In this document: one piece after another, positions 7,691 to 13,832 of the stretch
Numbering within the stretch: the first letter of the stretch is position 1
Layout of the letters: every line of letters starts with the position of its first letter
Notes under the pieces: model-generated
What the model saw: the letters and a program-made list of their open reading frames with translations, nothing else
Database searches by the model: none
What the model was told of the DNA's origin: nothing
Program-made: the position numbers and the translations under genes
Origin: CAYQTO01 sp964420455
GTDB lineage: Bacteria > Sumerlaeota > Sumerlaeia > SLMS01
Length of the DNA stretch: 16,576 bases
Direction: 5' to 3'
Assembly (NCBI GenBank): GCA_964420455.1
Contig: CAYQTO010000076.1
Coordinates: 1 to 16,576, forward strand

Positions 7691-10600
7691 CTAGCGCTCC
7701 CGTCCTCCGGGGAGGAGGTTACGGGCGATTCCGGACAACCGGTCGAGGACCGGCTGGACAGGCGTCACGCGGGGCCGGTCCAACGTGCCCCGCACCCGAT
7801 AGGCAACCACCGTATTGCCCAACGCATCGTAGACCCGTGACAGCTGCCCGACCACCGGGATCTTGCTCACCTGCTGGCTCAGGACACTGGCGGTGACTTC
7901 AAAGTCCAGCTCGCCGCGGAAGTTTATCGTGCCGTTGGAAACCAGCGTGATGTTGGGGTTCGAGATGATCAGGTTTTTGAAGGTCACGACCTCGTTCGTG
8001 AGCGAGCAGGTTCCGGTGACCCTTGAGGACTGGACCGTGTTGGTGAGCCGGAGGAGGTCGCGCGCATAGACGAGGACCATGGTACCGACGACGCTTGATT
8101 CGGTGATGGTGAACTCGGCGTCGCCCTCGTGGGTGGGGTAGTTGAGGGTCTGACCGCGAAAGCGCAGGTTGCCGGTCATGTAGCCATCAAGTTGCTGGTC
8201 CATGAGGTAGAGGTCGTCGAGGTAGCCGTCGATGCTGGCGCCCTCGAACTGGGCCTCGATGTCGAGCAGGGGGTAATCGTTCATCAGGACCTCGAGGGTG
8301 GCGGTCCCGGCGCCACTGCCGCCGTAGGCCTCGGTGGCAATATTGGCAAAGCGGACGACGGGGCGCTGGCGGCTCCAGGCCTCGAAGAAGAAGTCGCTGC
8401 TCGTCTTGCCCGCCTCGAAGGTCAGAAAGCGGACGGAGTTTGCCTCGATGTGCCCCTGAATGTCGATGAACTGGTAGGACTCATCGACAGTCTTCCATCG
8501 GGGGGAAAAATCGTGGGAGCTGCTGGCCCATTCGCGCTGGCCCCAGCCCTCCATCCATTCGTTGGCATCGAGCTGGTCGGCCCGGGCGACGAAGTTGATG
8601 GCCACCGGGCGTCCGGGTTCGAGGCTACCGCTGAGAAAGACGTCCTTGGCGCTGCCGATATCGACGCGGGCGCGTGACACAACGAGCCCCTCGGTGGTGA
8701 ACCGCGCGTCGCCCCGGATATTTTCGATTGGGACGGGGAACTCGCGGTAGAAGGCGGCGACGGGACTTTCCTGGCGAAGGACTGCCTCGTAGTCGAGAAG
8801 GAGGTCGGGGGCCTCCGCAGGATCGAAGTGGATCGAGGGGCGCTCGCGGAGGAGGGCGAGCCAGCGGCGCAGCATGTCGGGCGCCTGTGGGAGGGGCCGT
8901 GCGGGAGTGAGCGAGGCGCGGATCTCGGCGGGAATCAGGCCTGCCATATAGACATCGCGAAAGATTTCGGGGATCCAGTTGGCGAGGGCCTCGAGGTGGG
9001 CGCGGGCGGACCCGGCGAGGCGGACCGCCTCGCCGGTGATGTCGCCCGAGAGGTCGATGGTGGAATTGCCATGCTGCTCGTCGGGGGCACGGGCGCGGAG
9101 CCGCCGGATCTCGAGCACCTCGGGCGTGAGCACAAGGTCCACGGTGACGCCGCTGACGGGGATGGAGGAATGGGGGAGGTCGAGGGTGGCCGCTCCGCGC
9201 TCGAGGACCGCGCGCAGGCTGTAGTCGCGTTCGGGGAGGCGGTCGAAGGTCCCGCGGGCGGTGGCCTCGAGGTAGAGGTCGCCATCGAGGTTGCGCGGCA
9301 GCCTGGGAAGGGAAAACACGCGGCGAAGGACGGAAATCACCTCGGGCAGGCGGGCGTCTGCGAAGGCGATGGCGTCGAAGCGGGCGGCCTCGGGCCTCAG
9401 GTCGAAGAGGTCCGCCTCGACCGTGCCGCGAACGGTCGTCTGGACCCCTTCGATCATGGCGGAAAGGCGCTGGAGCTGAAAGCGCTGGCGGGCGTAGCGA
9501 AGGTTGCCGGGGAGGATGCGGAGGGGCTCGGGAAAGAGTCTGACGTCGGCGGTGCCGTCCCGCCAGGTGAGGGCGATCTCGAGGGTGTCGGGGTCAACCT
9601 CGGCGAAATAAACGGACCGGGGGTCCCTTCGAGCAGAGGCGTCGATGGAGGCGTTAAGGATAAGGGGCACGTCGAGGTCGAGGAGCTCGGCCGGGAGACG
9701 ACCACGGCGGTCGAGAATGTCGACGATCTGGCGCGAGGTGCCACGGGCCTCGACGCGCAGGCGGCCGGTGCGCGCGTGGCCGGGCCCGAGGAGGGGAATC
9801 CGGCCCTCGGCCTCGACCTCGAGGTCTCCGGAGCGCAGCCGCAGCGATGCCAGATTGAGGGTTTCCGTGGTGGCCCCAGCGTCGAGGCCGAGGATATCGA
9901 CAGGGCTGGGAAGGAAAGGGGCGGAGAAGCGCCATCCGGCGAAGCGGACGGCTCCGGAGATCGTGCCCGTGCCGGGCCTGCGGAGGTCGCCAGCAAAGCC
10001 CGCGTCCAAACGCAGCGTCGATGTGCTGGCAAGGGCATCGATCTCGATGCCCGACCGCTCCACGAGTTCGTTGCGGGCGAGATTGATGGCGGCGGGCGGC
10101 AACTCCCCAATGTTGAGCCGGAAAGCCGCGGGCCAGTTCCCCCCCGCGGTAAGCCGGCCCGCGGCGGAAACGTCCACGGTCTCGCTCTGGAGCGAGAACT
10201 CGTTCACCTCCATCAACCGTGAGTCGAGATCAATGCGGGCGCGAAACGTGATGATGAGGGGCTGGTCGGCCCACCGCTCGCCGCCGGGGCGGTCCTGGGC
10301 GAGGACAAAGCGGGTGGCACGGAGCGTTGCGTTGAGCTGGACGATGCCGGGCTGGGGAAGGCGGGCACCGGCATCGATGGCCAGATCCTCCGTGCGTGCG
10401 AAGAAGCGGCCGAGGGGGCCGGCATCGATGGGAAACGAGAAGCCGCTGAGGGAACCGTCCAGCGCCACGCGCCCTTCGTCTGGGAAGGCCTGGGCGGAGA
10501 ACCGGAAGGTCTCGAGCGTGTCTGCGGCTAGACTTCCCCGCGCGGTCATGACCAGGGGGGACCGGCGGCCAAGGCGGGGGTCCGCTCGGATCTCCTCGAA

Positions 10601-11215
10601 GGTCAGCCGAAGCGGCGGCAGGTCCTCCATCGGCGGGTCAAACTCCATGGGGAGCCCGCGTAGAATGATCTCGGGTGTGGGGACGGGGAGGGAGGGGAGC
10701 ACGCCGCGCGGTGAAGGCCGATCGCCCTGCGTGGGTGCGCGCCCCGCGACACCGTCACGCAACTCGTCCACCAAACGGCGATAAACCCCGCCCAGTTGAT
10801 ACTGGAAGTCATCCGTGCGTTCGAACTCGGCCAGGGGGAAACCGGCAAGGAGGAGGGTCTGGGGCCAGCGGCCGCCGCCACCGAGCAGGTCCGTGAGGTC
10901 CCCACGGGCCTCGAGTCGGCTGATCGTGAAGGGCTCGCCGCCGGATTCGACCCCGACACGGATCGCTTCCGCCTCGACCCGCCCCTGCCAAAGCAGCAGC
11001 CGCAACGACCCGATTTCCACCGGGATGCCTGCCGAGCGACCTACCTCGCTTTCCACCTGCGACCGCAACCAAGGCGCCGAAAGCGGCAGGACAAACAACA
11101 TCACGAAGAACAAGAGCACGAAGAAGGGCAGGTAAAAGCGTGCACGGCGAAAGACCCGCCGATAGACGCGGCGGGTGCGGGACGGCGTGGGGCTTTTGGT
11201 GCTCCGCGATGCCAT
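7691..11215 (-). CDS. Large AsmA-clan protein (YhdP/TamB-like), inner-membrane anchored
   Basis: This 1174-residue protein has a basic cytoplasmic N-terminus (TRRVYRRVFRRARF, 14-27), one transmembrane helix (about 28-47), then the AsmA-type opening in which strands follow the helix (LRSQVESEVGRSAGIPVEIGSLRLLLWQGRVEAEAIRV). More than a thousand residues of alternating hydrophobic beta-strands follow. The C-terminal 150 residues look like the AsmA-like C-terminal region: TGNLRFRG, V-V-G-T-M-V-L-V-Y-A-R-D-L-L-R-L near 1040, and INFRGELDFEVTA, with late segments VVAYRVRGTLDRPRVTP that match the closing strand of this family. Length is close to E. coli YhdP (1266 aa). YhdP, TamB and YdbH are known to carry phospholipid from inner to outer membrane along a hydrophobic groove. 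No Shine-Dalgarno is evident before ATG 11215. A shorter downstream rhodanese gene lies 82 bases after its stop. Clan membership is confident; which of the three E. coli bridges it matches is not. Confidence 0.75.
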   Translation of the reverse strand: MASRSTKSPTPSRTRRVYRRVFRRARFYLPFFVLLFFVMLFVLPLSAPWLRSQVESEVGRSAGIPVEIGSLRLLLWQGRVEAEAIRVGVESGGEPFTISRLEARGDLTDLLGGGGRWPQTLLLAGFPLAEFERTDDFQYQLGGVYRRLVDELRDGVAGRAPTQGDRPSPRGVLPSLPVPTPEIILRGLPMEFDPPMEDLPPLRLTFEEIRADPRLGRRSPLVMTARGSLAADTLETFRFSAQAFPDEGRVALDGSLSGFSFPIDAGPLGRFFARTEDLAIDAGARLPQPGIVQLNATLRATRFVLAQDRPGGERWADQPLIITFRARIDLDSRLMEVNEFSLQSETVDVSAAGRLTAGGNWPAAFRLNIGELPPAAINLARNELVERSGIEIDALASTSTLRLDAGFAGDLRRPGTGTISGAVRFAGWRFSAPFLPSPVDILGLDAGATTETLNLASLRLRSGDLEVEAEGRIPLLGPGHARTGRLRVEARGTSRQIVDILDRRGRLPAELLDLDVPLILNASIDASARRDPRSVYFAEVDPDTLEIALTWRDGTADVRLFPEPLRILPGNLRYARQRFQLQRLSAMIEGVQTTVRGTVEADLFDLRPEAARFDAIAFADARLPEVISVLRRVFSLPRLPRNLDGDLYLEATARGTFDRLPERDYSLRAVLERGAATLDLPHSSIPVSGVTVDLVLTPEVLEIRRLRARAPDEQHGNSTIDLSGDITGEAVRLAGSARAHLEALANWIPEIFRDVYMAGLIPAEIRASLTPARPLPQAPDMLRRWLALLRERPSIHFDPAEAPDLLLDYEAVLRQESPVAAFYREFPVPIENIRGDARFTTEGLVVSRARVDIGSAKDVFLSGSLEPGRPVAINFVARADQLDANEWMEGWGQREWASSSHDFSPRWKTVDESYQFIDIQGHIEANSVRFLTFEAGKTSSDFFFEAWSRQRPVVRFANIATEAYGGSGAGTATLEVLMNDYPLLDIEAQFEGASIDGYLDDLYLMDQQLDGYMTGNLRFRGQTLNYPTHEGDAEFTITESSVVGTMVLVYARDLLRLTNTVQSSRVTGTCSLTNEVVTFKNLIISNPNITLVSNGTINFRGELDFEVTASVLSQQVSKIPVVGQLSRVYDALGNTVVAYRVRGTLDRPRVTPVQPVLDRLSGIARNLLPGGRER

Positions 11216-11373
11216 GAAATAGAAGGCCGGGAAAACCGGTAAGGATTGAGACTCTCACAAAGCTTGCCGGGGTTGCCTTACCAACGCCACTGGAAAGAAA
11301 GCCCGGACCGACGGGGCGGCCCGGCACTTGCCCTTTGCCTTGGCATCCCCACTTTCACCGCTTGGAGATTCGA
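11216..11373. promoter_or_regulatory. Divergent intergenic region with nested palindromes
   Basis: This 158-base spacer separates the divergently read AsmA-clan gene and cinA. It contains an 11-base palindrome TGAGACTCTCA (11247-11257) lying inside a wider inverted repeat GGTAAGG (11238-11244) / CCTTACC (11276-11282). No convincing -35/-10 pair is seen on either strand. The cinA ribosome site GGAG lies six bases before its ATG. The nested symmetry fits an operator for a dimeric regulator or a weak hairpin; either reading is inferred. Confidence 0.4.
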
Positions 11374-12708
11374 ATGGCCCCCACCGTCCGCCCCTATCGC
11401 GCACGCATCCTGAGTACCGGCACCGAAATCACACAGGGCCTCTACGCCGACAGCAACGCGCAAGGCATCTCGCGGGTGCTCCTGGACGAGGGCATCCGGG
11501 TGATTGGCCACCGCGCCGTGCCGGACGACGCCCGGCTGATCCGCGAAGCCCTGGTGGAGTCCTTCGCCGCCGTGGATCTTCTGATCATGACGGGGGGCCT
11601 CGGACCGACCGAAGACGACGTGAATCGCGAGGTCATTGCCGACGTGCTCGACCGCCCCCTCCTCCGCGATGACCTCGCGGTGGAGATGATCGCGGACCGC
11701 TTTGCCAATCGCGGCGTCGAACTCCCCGTGCGCAATCTCGTCCAGGCGGATCTCCCCGCCGGCTGCGTGCCCCTGTACAACCACTGGGGGACGGCTCCCG
11801 GTTTCTTCGTCCCGGCCACGGAAGGGACCCCGGCGCTGATGGCCCTGCCCGGGCCGCGCCATGAATGGCGCCCCATGCTCGCCGAGGCGATCCCTGCGCT
11901 TTTTGACCAGGCCTTTCCACATCGCGGCCGACGCACGGTTACCACCCTCCACGTCGCCATGACCCCCGAATCCATGCTGAACGAATTGCTCACGGATTTT
12001 TTTCGCGACCCCCCCACGGGATGCGAACTGACGATCCTGGCGCACCTGGGGCATGTGCGGCTGCGGCTGGTGGCGGCGGGCGGGGACCCGGAGGAAGCCC
12101 GCGCGCGACTGGATGCCTTCCGCGACGAGGTGGCCGATCGCGTCGGCCGCGAGGTGATCTTTGCCGAAGGAACGGAGACCGCCAACCTCGCGGAGGTGGT
12201 GGTGGGCGCCTACGGGGAGGTGGGGCGAACGGTGGCGCTGGCGGAATCGTGTACGGGCGGCTGGATCGCCAAATCCCTGACGGACGTCGCGGGGAGTTCG
12301 GGGGTGCTGCGGGCGGGCTGGGTGACCTACGGGAACGAGGCGAAGGTGCGCGAGCTCGGGGTGGAACCGGAGACGATCGAGCGCCATGGAGCCGTGAGCG
12401 CGGAAACAGCGCGGGCAATGGCGGTGGGGGCCCGCGAGCGTGCCGGGACGGACGTTGCCGTGGCGGTGACCGGAGTCGCCGGACCCGGCGGAGGCACCGA
12501 GCGCACCCCGGTGGGCACCGTCTGGTTTGCGGTGGCCGATGGCAACGGCGCGGTCGCGCTCCAGCGCCGCTTTCCCGGTGCCCGCGACTCCGTCCGCGAG
12601 TTTGCCATGCGTCAGGGGCTCGAGCTGCTGCGCCGCAACCTCCTCGGCGTGGACCCCGACCTCCTCTACGTGCGAAAAGGCGAGGCCCGAAAACTCCAAT
12701 TCAGTTGA
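11374..12708 (+). CDS. cinA: CinA: nicotinamide-nucleotide amidase / MoCF-domain protein
   Basis: This 444-residue protein has the full CinA layout. The N-terminal MoCF (COG1058) half covers about residues 5-260, with STGTEITQG (14-22), MTGGLGPTEDDVNRE (72-86) and YNHWGTAPGF (135-144). The C-terminal PncC half covers about 285-425, with ALAESCTGGWIA (288-299), GWVTYGNEAK (315-324), HGAVS (338-342), VTGVAGPGGGT (365-375), PVGTVWFA (379-386) and FPGARDSVRE (400-409). Such proteins hydrolyse NMN to nicotinate mononucleotide and ammonia, recycling pyridine nucleotide, while the N-terminal half hydrolyses ADP-ribose in studied members. The name comes from competence/damage-inducible operons in Gram-positive bacteria, but no competence gene is present here. 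The length is normal (415-440). ATG 11374 is chosen because GGAG precedes it by six bases; a TTG 39 bases upstream is unlikely. It is the first gene of a plus-strand run toward lptD. Confidence 0.96.
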   Translation: MAPTVRPYRARILSTGTEITQGLYADSNAQGISRVLLDEGIRVIGHRAVPDDARLIREALVESFAAVDLLIMTGGLGPTEDDVNREVIADVLDRPLLRDDLAVEMIADRFANRGVELPVRNLVQADLPAGCVPLYNHWGTAPGFFVPATEGTPALMALPGPRHEWRPMLAEAIPALFDQAFPHRGRRTVTTLHVAMTPESMLNELLTDFFRDPPTGCELTILAHLGHVRLRLVAAGGDPEEARARLDAFRDEVADRVGREVIFAEGTETANLAEVVVGAYGEVGRTVALAESCTGGWIAKSLTDVAGSSGVLRAGWVTYGNEAKVRELGVEPETIERHGAVSAETARAMAVGARERAGTDVAVAVTGVAGPGGGTERTPVGTVWFAVADGNGAVALQRRFPGARDSVREFAMRQGLELLRRNLLGVDPDLLYVRKGEARKLQFS

Positions 12709-12744
12709 TGCAGCCGACCCCCTTGCATCATCCTCGTGTGTCAA

Positions 12745-12763
12745 TGCGGATTTTTCCTCCGCA
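12745..12763 (+). other. Short stem-loop in the leader of the exported unknown gene
   Basis: TGCGGA (12745-12750) pairs with TCCGCA (12758-12763) around a seven-base loop. The loop is T-rich, but no T tract follows, so it is not a standard terminator for cinA. It lies 25 bases before the start of the next gene, upstream of its ribosome site. Confidence 0.25.
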
Positions 12764-12788
12764 GCGGGAAAGTTTGGAGGCGCTCCCA

Positions 12789-13703
12789 ATGAAATTACTC
12801 GGATGCCCCGGCTGGGCTGGCTCCACGGTGCTGACATTGGCGCTGTGGTTTCCGGCATGGGCACCGGGCGAGTCCGGCGCCCCCAGGGAGGACGCCCCCG
12901 CGGCGGTGGAGGTCAGCACGGTGGCGACGGACCGGAGCCCGGCGGCGCGAGCAGCCGCCCCCCTACGGGAGCCCTCCTCCCCCGCCAAGGGCACCACCAG
13001 CACCGCAGAGACAGACCAGCCCGCCTTCTACGCCCCACTGAGCTTCGAGGACGCTCTCCGGCTCATCGAGTCGGTGCTCAATGATCTCCCCAAGGCAGAC
13101 ACCGGCGATGCGGCGGATCCCGCCCGCCTCCGCGACATGGCGGAAAGCGCGCACCTTTACCTCCAGTACCAGCACGACCTCCACTCGTCCCTTTCCGACT
13201 ACACGTGGATTTACCTCGATGACGAGCCGGTGGAGAACGATCCGGGACTGACGGACCGGGACACGGTGCGGCTCGATCCGCCGGTGGAGATGATCGGGGC
13301 GATCGGGTTGGAAGCCCGGGGCGGCGACGTGCAGGTCCACCGGTTGACCGTGTTCGACGAGAACGAGGAGTTCCGCGACGAGTGGAGCCGTCCCATCCCG
13401 TGGATGCTGAGGAGCCGTCTGCCACGGTTCCAGATTTTCCAGATCTGGCGGCGGACCACGGTGGGTCGCATCGAAATCGAATACTCCCGTGCGAACCAGG
13501 GGGAACGCCCCCGGGTTGTGTTTCACGGGGGGCGAAACGTGGACGGCCGTCCGGAGCGGATCAAGACGGCGATGGAGCGGCTCGAAATGGCGACGAGGTT
13601 GCTCGACCGCGAGCCGGTGCGGTGGGAGACGGTGGGGTCCCACCTGACGCTGGCTTCGGAGGAAATCCGGCAATTCATGGAGGAGGAGCGCCGCCGGCGC
13701 TGA
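12789..13703 (+). CDS. Exported protein of unknown function with C-terminal beta-sandwich-like region
   Basis: This 304-residue protein starts at ATG 12789, which is supported by GGAGG eight bases upstream; an in-frame ATG 45 bases earlier lacks such a site. MKLLGCPGWAGSTVLTLALWFPAWA looks like a signal peptide, probably cut near A24/A29. Residues 27-80 are a low-complexity linker rich in A, P, S and T. Residues 85-135 are helical (FEDALRLIESVLNDL and RLRDMAESAHLYLQYQ). Residues 158-247 resemble a small beta-sandwich seen in many exported proteins: L-E-A-R-G-G-D-V-Q-V-H-R-L-T-V-F (174-189), a middle segment with R-P-I-P, then V-G-R-I-E-I-E-Y-S (225-233) and R-V-V-F-H-G. The last 50 residues are helical and end in a basic tail (EEERRRR). 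No named family is recognised. It lies between cinA and lptD, 80 bases after cinA and 129 before lptD, so a role in the periplasm or outer membrane is possible but unproven. Confidence 0.8.
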   Translation: MKLLGCPGWAGSTVLTLALWFPAWAPGESGAPREDAPAAVEVSTVATDRSPAARAAAPLREPSSPAKGTTSTAETDQPAFYAPLSFEDALRLIESVLNDLPKADTGDAADPARLRDMAESAHLYLQYQHDLHSSLSDYTWIYLDDEPVENDPGLTDRDTVRLDPPVEMIGAIGLEARGGDVQVHRLTVFDENEEFRDEWSRPIPWMLRSRLPRFQIFQIWRRTTVGRIEIEYSRANQGERPRVVFHGGRNVDGRPERIKTAMERLEMATRLLDREPVRWETVGSHLTLASEEIRQFMEEERRRR

Positions 13704-13832
13704 CCCCGCCCCTGGCTACGCCGTGGGAGATCTTTCCTTGCGGCTGCGCCATCCGCAAATCACCTTCAGCCGATCAAATTCCGGAAGAGGCCCCACCATG
13801 GCGCGGGGTTTCCCAAGGTTGAGGGTTTGGCT
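13704..13832 (+). promoter_or_regulatory. Spacer before lptD with a stem-loop
   Basis: This 129-base spacer holds TTGCGG (13738-13743) and CCGCAA (13753-13758), a six-base stem with a nine-base loop, followed by AT rather than a T run, so at best a weak terminator. An eight-base palindrome TTCCGGAA lies at 13779-13786. GAGGG eight bases before ATG 13833 serves as the lptD ribosome site. No clear promoter hexamers are seen. Confidence 0.3.

Noticed and set aside
8828..10222. 464-codon open frame on the plus strand inside the large AsmA-clan gene
   Set aside because: Its composition (G, E, A, D) is that of a codon shadow, and it has no signal, motif or ribosome site. The minus-strand frame is continuous over 1174 codons.
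12021..12788. Plus-strand frame that extends the unknown exported protein upstream into cinA
   Set aside because: The upstream part is an R/G-rich shadow of cinA. The ribosome site and signal peptide fix the real start at 12789.
11278..12864. 528-codon open frame on the minus strand opposite cinA
   Set aside because: The plus strand encodes a complete CinA with all expected motifs. The minus product is rich in H, R, G and A with no recognisable domain.
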